In this document: positions 18,069 through 26,369 of the stretch, one piece after another
Layout: each line of letters opens with the position of its first letter
Position numbering within the stretch: the first letter of the stretch is position 1
Source: a candidate division WOR-3 bacterium
GTDB taxonomy: Bacteria > Hydrothermota > Hydrothermia > Hydrothermales > JAJRUZ01
Reading direction: 5' to 3'
DNA length: 64,000 nucleotides
Assembly: GCA_039803925.1 (NCBI GenBank)
Contig: JBDRZL010000002.1
Coordinates: forward strand, 171,272 to 235,271
The notes under the pieces: model-generated
What the model was told of the DNA's origin: nothing
The model's input: the letters and a program-made list of their open reading frames with translations, nothing else
The model's database searches: none
Position numbers and translations under genes: made by a program

Positions 18069-19259
18069 CTATTCCCTTAATCCTATGTATATAAACTCCT
18101 CCTCTAACTTATTCTCTTTATTTATTTTCTTTAAAATATCAAAAACTTTAATAGCATCCTCTAAACTAAATTCCCTGCCTCCAAGTCCAAATACAAAACT
18201 CTGAATTAAAGGTCTTTTTATTAGAGAATATAAAGCAGCCTTTACTTCTATTGAAACAGGTCCTCCCATTGTACTGAAAGTTTCAGCTCTATCCATAACT
18301 CCAACTACTTTTAAATTTTCAAGCTTTTTTCTTAAAATTTCATAAGGGAAAGGTCTTGTAATTTTCAATCTTAAAATACCTACCCTTTCACCTTTTTCTC
18401 TTAATAAATCCACTGCCTCTTTAAGTGTTCCAGAAGCTGAAGACATTGCAATTACTGCTATTTCAGCATCATCTAAGAAATACTCTTCAATAAAGGAAGG
18501 AATACTGAGTCCGAATTTTCTATTATATTCCTCAAACACATCACTTATAATTTTTTTCGATTTTAAAATTGCATCAACTTGAGACCTCTTATGTTCCATA
18601 TAATAATCATAAAGGGCAAGGGGTCCAACGGTAATTGGATTTTTTAAATCTAAAATAGAATATAGTGGCTCTCTTTTTCCTAAAAATTCTCTAACTTCTT
18701 CATCTTCAAGTATTAAAACATTTTCCATTCCATGAGTAACAATAAAACCATCCATCATCACCATACAGGGTAGATTCACTTTTTCAGAAATTTTTACAGC
18801 ATTAATAATAGTATGGTAAACTTCATTAGCATTCTCACAGTAAATCTGTATCCAGCCAGAATCCCTTGAACCCATAGTATCTGAATGATCACAGTGGATA
18901 TTTATTGGACCAGAGAGAGCTCTATTACCTACTATCATAACAATAGGTAATCTAAAAGAAGAAGCTATATAAAGAATTTCATGCATCAGGGCAAGACCCT
19001 GGGAACTCGTGGCTGTCATAACTCTTGCACCTCCTGTGGATGCTCCTATACATACAGAAATAGCTGAATGTTCTGATTCTACAGGAATAAATTCTGTATC
19101 TACTTCCCCATCTGCTACATATTTTGAAAAAATCTGTATTATTTCTGTTGAAGGTGTAATTGGATAAGCGGCTACTACATCAGGATTTATCTGTTTCATA
19201 GCATAAGCAGCTGCTTCATTTCCAGTCTTTGCAACTATTTTTTTTGTTTCAGTTTTCAT
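18069..19259 (-). CDS. porA: pyruvate:ferredoxin oxidoreductase alpha subunit (PorA)
   Basis: Alpha subunit, 396 aa from the ATG at 19259, which overlaps the porD stop as ATGA and has a perfect AGGAGG upstream. The longer frame opening at 19319 would run back into porD and is unlikely. Key blocks are VAAYPITPSTEIIQIFSKY, EFIPVESEHSAISVCIGASTGGARVMTATSSQGLALMHEIL and the end domain with GVMDRAETFSTMGGP. Works with PorG, PorD and PorB, encoded in order in the same operon. Confidence 0.93.
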   Translation of the reverse strand: MKTETKKIVAKTGNEAAAYAMKQINPDVVAAYPITPSTEIIQIFSKYVADGEVDTEFIPVESEHSAISVCIGASTGGARVMTATSSQGLALMHEILYIASSFRLPIVMIVGNRALSGPINIHCDHSDTMGSRDSGWIQIYCENANEVYHTIINAVKISEKVNLPCMVMMDGFIVTHGMENVLILEDEEVREFLGKREPLYSILDLKNPITVGPLALYDYYMEHKRSQVDAILKSKKIISDVFEEYNRKFGLSIPSFIEEYFLDDAEIAVIAMSSASGTLKEAVDLLREKGERVGILRLKITRPFPYEILRKKLENLKVVGVMDRAETFSTMGGPVSIEVKAALYSLIKRPLIQSFVFGLGGREFSLEDAIKVFDILKKINKENKLEEEFIYIGLRE

Positions 19260-19537
19260 ATTTTTTCCTCCTTCATTAAAATAGCTCCCTTTGGACATAC
19301 CTTTGAACATATCCCACAACCTTTACAATAATCCAAATCAAATTTATAAATCTTTCCATCCTTTACTTTAATAACAAAATCAGGACAATAAAGCCAGCAA
19401 AGTAAGCAATGAGTACACTTTTCAGAATCAAAGAGAGGAGATTCCTTTTTCCATTCACCTGTTTTATATTTAAGGGATGTAGGAACATTTTTTATAACAG
19501 CTCCTTCTTCAAGTTCCCTCCAAGGTTTAAGTTTCAT
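19256..19537 (-). CDS. porD: pyruvate:ferredoxin oxidoreductase delta subunit (PorD)
   Basis: A 93-aa ferredoxin-like subunit with two [4Fe-4S] motifs: CTHCLLCWLYCPD and CKGCGICSKVCPKGA. It carries electrons from the PorA/PorB core towards external ferredoxin. It overlaps porG by four bases (ATGA) and porA by four, so translation of the operon is coupled. Confidence 0.93.
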   Translation of the reverse strand: MKLKPWRELEEGAVIKNVPTSLKYKTGEWKKESPLFDSEKCTHCLLCWLYCPDFVIKVKDGKIYKFDLDYCKGCGICSKVCPKGAILMKEEKI

Positions 19538-20103
19538 CCCTTAACCTCCTTATAAGCCAATTTAATTGCCTCAATATTTTTATTTACTATTTTCTCCTCA
19601 TATTTATTTTTTAACCTTTCTTTTACAAAATTAATAAATTCCTCAAGAGTTAAAAAACCAGTAATCTTCAGAAGTGCACCTAAAAGGGGTGCATTAGGCA
19701 TATCTCTACCAAAAATTCTTCTTGAAATACCTGTCGCATCAATAGTTTTAATTTCAGATTTTAAATTTAAAATTTTTTTTAGGTCTTCAGGATTAACATT
19801 TGTATTAATAAGAAGGATTGTATTATTTTTGATAAAATTTTTAAAATTTTCAGTCTTTAAAAGCCTTGGGTCAATTATAACAACAATATCAGGGTCCTTT
19901 ATTCCGTAGTGACCCTTTATCTCATATTCACTAATTCTGGTAAAAGCAAAAAGAGGGGCACCCCTTCTTTCAGGTCCATATTCTGGAAAAGCCTGGACAA
20001 ATTTACCTTTATGAACAAATGCTTCTCCAAAAAGCAAAGCAGCTGTTTTAACCCCCATTCCTCCTCTTCCAAACCAAACAATTTCAATTTTATCTTTTTT
20101 CAT
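19534..20103 (-). CDS. porG: pyruvate:ferredoxin oxidoreductase gamma subunit (PorG)
   Basis: Gamma subunit, 189 aa, first gene of porGDAB. Family marks are EIVWFGRGGMGVKTAALLFGEA at the N-terminus, FPEYGPERRGAPLFAFTRIS and NAPLLGALLKITG. The good Shine-Dalgarno (AAGGAGGG) lies a few bases before the ATG, and a promoter is seen upstream. The separate gamma subunit contrasts with the fused gamma-alpha of korA next door, so the two enzymes are distinct. Confidence 0.93.
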   Translation of the reverse strand: MKKDKIEIVWFGRGGMGVKTAALLFGEAFVHKGKFVQAFPEYGPERRGAPLFAFTRISEYEIKGHYGIKDPDIVVIIDPRLLKTENFKNFIKNNTILLINTNVNPEDLKKILNLKSEIKTIDATGISRRIFGRDMPNAPLLGALLKITGFLTLEEFINFVKERLKNKYEEKIVNKNIEAIKLAYKEVKG

Positions 20104-20130
20104 ATTCCCTCCTTATAAGATTTAAAATAA

Positions 20131-20160
20131 AATATAATCGCTCTTTTTATTAAAATTCAA
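20131..20160 (-). promoter_or_regulatory. promoter of porGDAB operon
   Basis: On the minus strand TTGAAT (20160-20155) and TATATT (20136-20131) are 18 bases apart, with the porG start about 28 bases downstream of the -10. The match is good but this AT-rich gap gives other weak matches. Confidence 0.45.
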
Positions 20161-20233
20161 ATAATTTATTTCTTCTATTTTAATTGAATTTAAAAAAGAA
20201 AAAATATAAAATATAATAGAAAGGAGGTTTTTA

Positions 20234-20614
20234 ATGGATAAAAAAAGAATTCTAATAATTGATGATGAAGAAGATATGGTCTCTTTAGTGGAAGAGATCT
20301 TAAAGGATGAATATTTAGTGGAAAAAGCCTATTCACCATCTCAGGCAATTGAACTTTTGAATAAAGACAGTCAATTTGATCTTATTCTTCTTGATATAAT
20401 CTTACCTGAAAAAGATGGCTGGGAATTATTCCGTGATTTCAAAAATCTTTTAAAAGAAAAGGATAAAGAAATTCCTGTTGTAATTTTTTCAATTTTAAAA
20501 GAACCACAGGATATGCTGAAAGCAATAAAGGAAGGAGCTGTAGCCTACATTGTAAAACCTTTTGAACCTGAAGGTTTAAAGAATAGAATAAAAGAAATTT
20601 TTGAAAAATTATGA
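20234..20614 (+). CDS. single-domain response regulator (CheY-like)
   Basis: A 126-aa receiver domain with no output domain. The acidic pair is D10/D11 (IIDDEED), the phosphorylated aspartate D54 (LLDIILP), the switch residue is S86, and the conserved lysine K108 is in YIVKPFEP. It overlaps the EAL gene by four bases (ATGA), so it most likely controls that phosphodiesterase in trans after phosphorylation by a kinase encoded elsewhere. A strong AAAGGAGG precedes the ATG. No sensor kinase lies in the window. Confidence 0.92.
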   Translation: MDKKRILIIDDEEDMVSLVEEILKDEYLVEKAYSPSQAIELLNKDSQFDLILLDIILPEKDGWELFRDFKNLLKEKDKEIPVVIFSILKEPQDMLKAIKEGAVAYIVKPFEPEGLKNRIKEIFEKL

Positions 20615-21807
20615 AAGATGAAATAACAGGACTTCCTCTTTTAATTACTGTCCTTGATTCAATAAAAGACCGTATTGAAAAAGAAAAAGAAGTGAATATA
20701 CTGATAGTTCAGATTCTTGAATCCTCAATTTACGAAGAAGAATTTGGGTTTGATGTATTTGATTCCTGGATAAAAAACCTTTCCAATCTCTCAAAAAAAC
20801 TAATTTCAATGGAATTTACACCTTATGAAAATCCTATTATATTCACAACAGAACCTTATTCCAGTTTAATCTGTCTTGTTTTTCCGAAAAATCACGATGT
20901 AAAAAAATTTATAAACAAATTTAAAAATGAAATTGAAAAAATTATTCCTGCTCCAACTACAATAACAGTAAAAGAAATTAAATTTGACCCTTTAAAAAGA
21001 ACAGAGAGAACAATATATCAGGTAATAAATGAGGTTAAAATTGAACATACAAAAACAGAAACAAAGATGAAATCCAATATAAAGTCTCTATTCAGAAAAA
21101 TATTGAGAACTAATGAAATAAGAATGGTATTTCAACCCATATATAACATCGTAGAAAATAAAGTAACATACGGATATGAGGCCCTTGCAAGGGGTCCAAA
21201 AGAAACAGAATTGGAAATGCCAACGGTTTTATTTTCTGTAGCAGATGAGCTGAATGAACTTGAAAATTTAGAAAAACTCTGCAGATGGAAAGCTCTTCTA
21301 ACATCAAAAAAATTACCTGACGATAGATACAAAATATTTTTAAATGTTTCGTCAAAAATTCTCCAACATAAAAAAAATATTTATGTTGAAGAGCTATTTG
21401 AAAATATTAAAGAACTGGAAATAAATCCAGAAAGATTAGTAATTGAATTAACTGAAAGATTTGCCATAACTGATTTCAATGTTTTAAGGGAAAATATAAA
21501 CTTTTTAAAAGAAAAAGGAATTGAACTATCAATAGATGATGTTGGAGTCGGGTATTCCTCTTTACAGACCTTAGCAGAATTAAATCCAGACTATCTTAAA
21601 TATGATATGGTACTTGTTAGAAATATCCATGAAGATATGGTTAAACAGAATTTACTTGAAATGGTTTTAAATTTCGGTGAGAAAATAAAAGCAAAAGTTA
21701 TTGCAGAAGGAATTGAAAAAGAAGAAGAACTTGAAACACTAAAGAAAATAGGCGTTAAATATGGACAGGGATTTTATCTATCCTTACCTTTTGAAGTAGA
21801 GCTTTAA
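20611..21807 (+). CDS. EAL-domain cyclic-di-GMP phosphodiesterase
   Basis: A 398-aa cytosolic protein. Residues 1-150 form an unassigned domain with a fold size like a degenerate GGDEF (no GGDEF motif). The EAL domain runs from about 160 to 398, with E190-A191-L192, an Asn in FLNVSS, a Glu in IELTER, DD in SIDDVGVGYSSL, Lys in YLKYDMVLV, Glu in AEGIE and Gln in YGQGFYLS. All catalytic and metal residues known for active EAL enzymes are present, so hydrolysis of c-di-GMP to pGpG is expected. Coupled to the response regulator upstream. Confidence 0.88.
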   Translation: MKDEITGLPLLITVLDSIKDRIEKEKEVNILIVQILESSIYEEEFGFDVFDSWIKNLSNLSKKLISMEFTPYENPIIFTTEPYSSLICLVFPKNHDVKKFINKFKNEIEKIIPAPTTITVKEIKFDPLKRTERTIYQVINEVKIEHTKTETKMKSNIKSLFRKILRTNEIRMVFQPIYNIVENKVTYGYEALARGPKETELEMPTVLFSVADELNELENLEKLCRWKALLTSKKLPDDRYKIFLNVSSKILQHKKNIYVEELFENIKELEINPERLVIELTERFAITDFNVLRENINFLKEKGIELSIDDVGVGYSSLQTLAELNPDYLKYDMVLVRNIHEDMVKQNLLEMVLNFGEKIKAKVIAEGIEKEEELETLKKIGVKYGQGFYLSLPFEVEL

Positions 21808-21838
21808 TGCTTAATTTTTTGTATATAAAATAAAATTT

Positions 21839-23737
21839 TTATTCCCCTACACTTAAAACTTTAAACTCAACTCTTCTATTCATAGCTCTTCCTTCTCTTG
21901 TTGTATTATCACCTATTGGCATTGTCTCTCCGTATCCTTTTGCAATGAGTCTGGAAGGATCAATTTGATGGAAAGTTATAAGATAGTTCCTAACCGACTC
22001 TGCCCTGGCCTGGGAAAGTGCCATATTATAGCTATCTGAACCAACGGAATCAGTGTGACCCTGAATTTCTACAACAGCTTTTGGATTTGATTTTAAAAAT
22101 TCTGCTACTCTATCCAGAATTGGATAAGATTCAGGTTTTATTGTGGCTTTACCTGTATCAAAATAAATATTCTGCAATCTTATAGTTACACCCTTTTCTG
22201 CTTTCTTTTTAAGCCTGATATCCTTTACTAAAGGTTCACCCTCTTTAAGAATAATTGGTACATTTTCTACGAGATAACCTTCAGCTTCAACTCTTATAAT
22301 ATACGAACCTGGTGGTAATTTTAACTTGTAAATTCCTGTCTCTGGATCACTTATTGTGCCTTCAAATCCAGTCTCAGGGATTGTTATTTTGGCACCAAGG
22401 GGTGTCTCTGTGATATTATCAAGAATTTTTCCTGTAATTAGTATAAACTCTTTTCTCTTTAAAGGAAAATCAAGAACAAGTTCTGCACCCTCTTTTATAA
22501 CAAAACTTTTTCTCATCCAGGCGTAACCTTCTTTTTCCACATATAAACTGTAACTTCCTGGTTCAAGCTCCACAGAATAAAATCCGTTTTCATCAGAGGA
22601 AATTGGGGGTTTATCAGTTCCTTCAAAAGTTATCTGTGCAACAAGGGGTTCTCCTGTAGATGCATCATAAATTTTACCACTTAATTTTGCAAGTTTTGGT
22701 GTGGGCGGAGGTGGTGGCGGGGGAGGCGGAGCTGCTTTCTTTGGAAGAACATTATAAACATTCGACATAACAAAAATAAATCTCCAATCCGGTATGTAAG
22801 TAAATAAGTTTCTATCATGAGAATATAAGGAAATCTGGGAATCAGCTAAGGTTTTTAATCTTGCATCAACAGCAAAATCAAATATTACTCCACCTGGAGT
22901 TTTAAACCTGACACCTGGAGTTATAGCAAGAAGATTATCTCTCAATTCAGTAAAATAAACACCATGTAAATCAGCTATGAAATCCACATAGGGTCCAGCA
23001 GAAAGTGTTATATTAAAACCAAAAGGCATTCTTGTAAAATCTTTGAAATCCTCCTTTGTTCTATAAATCGTGTCAATCTGTGCAACTCCCTTTTGATTAT
23101 AGTTATACCAAAGAACAGGAAAAACATCTGTTTCTTTTGAAGGTTTACCTGTCTGAAAGAAACCCAAAAGACCATTAAACTTTATAACCTGGAGTTTGAG
23201 TCCAAGCATTAAACTTGACCAAAATTCTCCGCTTTGAGGTATATACATTGGAAAACCATACTGAACAAATTTGGGGTCTTTTCTTTCTATTCCCTGATTT
23301 GGAAAATAGAACCCAAGAGCTATGCCACCTGCAAATTCAATCCCAGTAACAGTGTCTGAGAAAAAGGGATATCCCAATTTTGTAAATATATCAAATCCCC
23401 TGTATGCAAAATATCCATCATCACTCCTCTGGACAGGGTAATCCCCTCTTTCAAGCTGCCTTCCTTCAAAATCCCCTCTCAATCCAAACTCCCAATAATC
23501 AAAGGGAGCATAGGAAAGAGAGAGAGATGAGATAAGGTAATGTCTTCTATCATCCTGAGGGTTGTTCGCAGAGTCAACTGAATTGTCCCAGTATTTAAAA
23601 TCCTGAAAAGAATAACCACCAAATAAAGAAAAAGAAAAATCTCCTTTTTTATGAGGCATTGGGTAAAATAATCTAAAAGATCCGCTTGGTCCGAAAATTG
23701 AAGATGCTGAAAATAAAATAAGAAAAATAATATTCAT
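21839..23737 (-). CDS. OmpA-family outer-membrane protein with carboxypeptidase-regulatory-like repeats
   Basis: A 632-aa envelope protein: signal peptide (1-16), a region of about 320 residues with barrel-like strands, a proline linker of nine prolines near residue 340, two copies of a CarboxypepD-regulatory-like fold (KLSGKIYDASTGEPLVAQITF and LITGKILDNITETPLGAKITI), and a C-terminal OmpA domain (VRLQNIYFDTGKATIKPES, VEIQGHTDSVGSDSYNMALSQARA). The OmpA end would bind peptidoglycan and tie the outer membrane to the wall. It lies 29 bases after tRNA-Glu and is probably on the same transcript. Confidence 0.88.
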   Translation of the reverse strand: MNIIFLILFSASSIFGPSGSFRLFYPMPHKKGDFSFSLFGGYSFQDFKYWDNSVDSANNPQDDRRHYLISSLSLSYAPFDYWEFGLRGDFEGRQLERGDYPVQRSDDGYFAYRGFDIFTKLGYPFFSDTVTGIEFAGGIALGFYFPNQGIERKDPKFVQYGFPMYIPQSGEFWSSLMLGLKLQVIKFNGLLGFFQTGKPSKETDVFPVLWYNYNQKGVAQIDTIYRTKEDFKDFTRMPFGFNITLSAGPYVDFIADLHGVYFTELRDNLLAITPGVRFKTPGGVIFDFAVDARLKTLADSQISLYSHDRNLFTYIPDWRFIFVMSNVYNVLPKKAAPPPPPPPPPTPKLAKLSGKIYDASTGEPLVAQITFEGTDKPPISSDENGFYSVELEPGSYSLYVEKEGYAWMRKSFVIKEGAELVLDFPLKRKEFILITGKILDNITETPLGAKITIPETGFEGTISDPETGIYKLKLPPGSYIIRVEAEGYLVENVPIILKEGEPLVKDIRLKKKAEKGVTIRLQNIYFDTGKATIKPESYPILDRVAEFLKSNPKAVVEIQGHTDSVGSDSYNMALSQARAESVRNYLITFHQIDPSRLIAKGYGETMPIGDNTTREGRAMNRRVEFKVLSVGE

Positions 23738-23766
23738 AAAATTCTCCTATACTTTTAATCTTTTAA

Positions 23767-23841
23767 TGGCCCCAGGGGGATTTGAACCCCCGTCTCCACC
23801 TTGAAAGAGTGATGTCCTGGGCCTGGCTAGACGATGGGGCC
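23767..23841 (-). tRNA. tRNA-Glu (UUC)
   Basis: Minus-strand tRNA of 75 bases. The acceptor arms GGCCCCA/TGGGGCC pair fully, the anticodon loop CTTTCAA gives anticodon TTC, and the T-arm is GGGGG-TTCAAAT-CCCCC. The anticodon stem TCACT/GGTGG has U.G pairs at both ends. No encoded CCA. It sits between the cNMP-binding gene and the OmpA gene in one orientation. Confidence 0.94.
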
Positions 23842-23886
23842 ATTAATTTGTAAAATTATAACATTTTAAAATGACAATTTTCAAAT

Positions 23887-24396
23887 TTAAGGTGTTTTCC
23901 CCTTTGCTGCTATGTAAAGTTTTCTAAATTGTTCGTTATCTACTATTGCTTGATTAATTAAGAAATAAGTTTCAAGATTTTTGTTTGTTTCTCTTATTCT
24001 ATCTGCAAGCTCCTCTGCTAAGTTTCTTAAAACCGTTACCCCAATTTTCGGATCCTTCTCAACAATTTTCCAGAAATCTTCTCTTTTTAAAAGATAAAGA
24101 GTTGAATCTTTTAAAGCTGTACAAGTAGCACTCCTCGGTTCATCAGAAATAAGAGAAAGCTCTCCAAAAAAGGACCCATCGTCAAGCTCAGCAAGAACAA
24201 GCACAAGATCACCCCTCTTTAACCTCACTTCAACTCTACCCCTATTTATAATAAATAGAGAGTTTCCCGGAGAACCTTCCTCAAAAATTATTTCTCCTTT
24301 CTCATAACTTTTTTCCTCCAAATATTCAACTATTTTTGAAAGCTGACTATCTTCCAATCCACGAAATAAACTTACTCTTTTTAAAATATCCACCAT
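23887..24396 (-). CDS. cyclic nucleotide-binding domain protein
   Basis: A CRP-type cyclic nucleotide-binding domain, 169 aa. The roll is intact: LFRGLEDSQLSKIVEYLEE, GEIIFEEGSPGNSLFIINRGRVEV, the phosphate-binding cassette FFGELSLISDEPRSATCTAL, and a closing helix. No DNA-binding helix-turn-helix follows; the last 40 residues are a helix of unknown role. The upstream frame extends to 24456, but that part is the tRNA-Val gene read as protein. I start at the ATG at 24396, which has AAGGAGAAA before it. Ligand unknown. Lies 18 bases after tRNA-Val. Confidence 0.85.
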   Translation of the reverse strand: MVDILKRVSLFRGLEDSQLSKIVEYLEEKSYEKGEIIFEEGSPGNSLFIINRGRVEVRLKRGDLVLVLAELDDGSFFGELSLISDEPRSATCTALKDSTLYLLKREDFWKIVEKDPKIGVTVLRNLAEELADRIRETNKNLETYFLINQAIVDNEQFRKLYIAAKGKTP

Positions 24397-24414
24397 TTTC
24401 TCCTTATTTTTTAA

Positions 24415-24490
24415 TGGGCGATGGAGGATTTGAACCTCCGACCTCCACGTTGTCAACGTGGCGCTCTCACCAACGCTGAGCTAATCGCCC
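24415..24490 (-). tRNA. tRNA-Val (GAC)
   Basis: Minus-strand tRNA of 76 bases: acceptor GGGCGAT/ATCGCCC, anticodon stem CCACG/CGTGG with loop TTGACAA (anticodon GAC), T-arm GGAGG-TTCAAAT-CCTCC. It lies 45 bases after rpsT and 18 before the cNMP-binding gene. Confidence 0.96.
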
Positions 24491-24535
24491 ATTAATTTTA
24501 TTATAAAGGAAAGTAAAAAAAAATTTCAATAAAAA

Positions 24536-24799
24536 TTAACTCTGTGTCTTGAAAAGCTTTTTGAAAACTTTAGACTTTATTCTTGAACCCTTATTTTCAT
24601 GTATAACACCTCTTTTTACAGCCTTATCAACTATACTCTGCAATTCAACAAATAAAGCCTTTCTCTCTTCCTCCTTTTCTGTTTTCCTTATTTTTTTTAT
24701 GAGATTTTTTATTTTTAATTTATAAAGTCTATTTATCATTCTCCTTTTTTCATTTTGTCTTTCTCTTTTTAACACAGATAAGGATTTTTTTCTTGCCAT
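24536..24799 (-). CDS. rpsT: 30S ribosomal protein S20
   Basis: An 87-aa very basic protein with the S20 layout: N-terminal ARKKSLSVLKRERQNEKRRMINRLYK, then a helical bundle with lysine-rich turns and VKRGVIHENKGSRIKSKVFK near the C-terminus. It binds 16S rRNA in the small subunit. It heads a minus-strand run with two tRNAs, a cNMP-binding protein and the OmpA protein. Its leader holds a T-arm-like motif 20 bases before the ATG. Confidence 0.93.
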   Translation of the reverse strand: MARKKSLSVLKRERQNEKRRMINRLYKLKIKNLIKKIRKTEKEEERKALFVELQSIVDKAVKRGVIHENKGSRIKSKVFKKLFKTQS

Positions 24800-24819
24800 T
24801 TAATTTTATTTTGTAAAAG

Positions 24820-24832
24820 CGGAATTGAACCG
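24820..24832 (-). promoter_or_regulatory. T-arm-like motif in rpsT leader
   Basis: On the minus strand, CGG-TTCAATT-CCG lies 20 bases before the rpsT ATG. It matches the tRNA T-arm pattern GG-TTCAANN-CC with a three-base stem and a seven-base loop. A TATAAT lies about 19 bases further upstream, so the motif would be inside the 5' leader. Function unknown. Confidence 0.4.
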
Positions 24833-24883
24833 AGTTTATTTAAGTATTTTTATTATACTAAAATAAAAGCTTAAAATAAAAAA

Positions 24884-25753
24884 ATGCAAATAATTTTATT
24901 CTTTTTTTCTCTCCATGTAATCACCTATGGTAATGAAAGGTGGAATTTCGCAAGAAATGCAAGAATATCATCAATTGGTGAAGCTTCTTCAGCTCTTAAA
25001 GACCCTGCTTCTTTCTTTTTTAACCCGGCAACATCTCTATTATTAAAAGAAAAAGTAATTCAGGGAACTTTTTCTAATTATTTTTCTGATATTTTTAAGT
25101 TCGGAGCCTTTAATCTTTTAACAGGAGACTCAATAAATAAATTTTTCCTTTCTCTTAATTACATATTTGCTGACAAAATCCTCTATACGATTTATAAAGA
25201 CACAACACCGGCACAGGACCCTTTAAATATAGAAAATAAAGGATTTATAAGTATAAATTCAATTCAGATTTTATCTGGATTTTCAAAAAAAATAAGAAAT
25301 ATTTATACAGGAATTTCTTTAAAACTAATGAGGGAAAATTTGCATGTTGGGAAAGGTTATGGTATAGGAATTGACCTCGGATTTCTTTTTAAAAGAGATT
25401 TTAATATTTCTTTTACTTTGAGAAACGTTTTTGGTAACATAAATATTTGGAATTCAGGTAGAAAAGAATTCATCCCTCCTTCAATTAGAATAGGAATTTC
25501 CAAAGAATTTTTAAAAAAGATTTTATTTACCTTTGATTTTGAAGCTCTTTTAGAAGAAAAATTTAAATTAAAGACTTGTGCAGGAATTGAATTTATAGGA
25601 ACGGAAAATTTTTTCCTAAGAGCCGGGTGGAGAGAAAATATTCCAACCTTTGGTGCTGGTTTAAGAATAAAAAAAATAAATATAGATTACGCCCTTGGTG
25701 GTAATTTTGAATTATCTCTTTTTCATATAATTTCTGCTTCAATTGAGTTTTAA
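24884..25753 (+). CDS. PorV/PorQ-like outer-membrane beta-barrel protein
   Basis: A 289-aa exported protein. The signal peptide is at 1-15, then NARISSIGEASSALKDPASFFFNPA, a block shared by PorV/PorQ-type proteins where the barrel wall begins. The rest is alternating strands ending in an aromatic-rich C-terminal strand (HIISASIEF), as outer-membrane barrels do. PorV proteins shuttle type IX cargo in Bacteroidota. Three sorting-domain proteins in this window fit that role, but a general barrel protein is also possible. First gene of a seven-gene plus-strand operon. Confidence 0.72.
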   Translation: MQIILFFFSLHVITYGNERWNFARNARISSIGEASSALKDPASFFFNPATSLLLKEKVIQGTFSNYFSDIFKFGAFNLLTGDSINKFFLSLNYIFADKILYTIYKDTTPAQDPLNIENKGFISINSIQILSGFSKKIRNIYTGISLKLMRENLHVGKGYGIGIDLGFLFKRDFNISFTLRNVFGNINIWNSGRKEFIPPSIRIGISKEFLKKILFTFDFEALLEEKFKLKTCAGIEFIGTENFFLRAGWRENIPTFGAGLRIKKINIDYALGGNFELSLFHIISASIEF

Positions 25754-26318
25754 TCTAAAAGGTTTTATCTTAAGAAAACTTTTACATTTAATTTCAGTTC
25801 TTTTTCCTGTTGCAATTCTTATTTTTGATAAAAAAATTTATTTACCTATTATTGCTTTTTTTCTTGGAGGATTTTTAACTGCAGATTATTTAAGATTTGA
25901 AATAAAATCTTTCAAGATATTTTTCAAGAGCTTTTTCGGAGAAATGATTAAAAAAGAAGAACAGAATTTTTTCACAGGTGCTACATGGGTATGTATATCT
26001 GCTTTTTTACTCACACTTTTTTTCCCAAAAAAAGTAGCAGTTATATCCCTTTTATTTCTCTCTATTTCAGACAATTTTGCAAGTATTGTGGGAAAACTAT
26101 TCGGCAAAACAAAACTCTTTAAAAATAAAACTCTTGAAGGTTTTTTAGCTTTTCTTATTGTTTCTTTTATAATAACCCTTTTCTTTCAAGAACTTTCTGT
26201 AAAGAAAAAAATTATTATATCTTTATTTGCTTCATTTGCTGAGCTATTTTCAGGAAACATTGATGATAACTTTACCGTTCCTTTATTAACTGCTATTTTA
26301 TTATACAATGTCCTTTAA
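25743..26318 (+). CDS. diacylglycerol/polyprenol kinase family membrane protein
   Basis: A 191-aa integral membrane protein of the Sec59/dolichol kinase/cytidylyltransferase-like group. The motifs are RKLLHLISVLFPVAI at the start, DYLRFE, SISDNFASIVGKLFGKTKLFKNKTLEGFLAFLIVSF and a final SGNIDDNFTVP. The enzymes use CTP to phosphorylate a lipid alcohol. A TTG at 25743, overlapping the barrel gene by 11 bases, is the assumed start since no ATG fits. CdsA often precedes dxr and rseP in bacteria. This relative two genes earlier may fill a related place (inference). Confidence 0.8.
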   Translation: MSFNLKGFILRKLLHLISVLFPVAILIFDKKIYLPIIAFFLGGFLTADYLRFEIKSFKIFFKSFFGEMIKKEEQNFFTGATWVCISAFLLTLFFPKKVAVISLLFLSISDNFASIVGKLFGKTKLFKNKTLEGFLAFLIVSFIITLFFQELSVKKKIIISLFASFAELFSGNIDDNFTVPLLTAILLYNVL

Positions 26319-26337
26319 TTTAAAATTAAAAACTTAA

Positions 26338-26349
26338 GGTTCAAATCCC
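26338..26349 (+). promoter_or_regulatory. T-arm-like motif before the parvulin gene
   Basis: GG-TTCAAAT-CCC lies 20 bases before the ATG of the parvulin gene. The stem is only two base pairs, so it is the weakest of the four copies, but the sequence matches the real tRNA T-arms nearby. Confidence 0.3.
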
Positions 26350-26369
26350 AAAATTTTTATTAAACTAAA

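Noticed and set aside
19260..19319. Longer PorA start at 19319
   Set aside because: It runs back into porD; the ATGA overlap at 19259 with AGGAGG upstream is clearly better.
24397..24456. N-terminal extension of the cNMP-binding protein frame
   Set aside because: The extra 20 residues are the tRNA-Val gene read as protein; the ATG at 24396 has a good Shine-Dalgarno.
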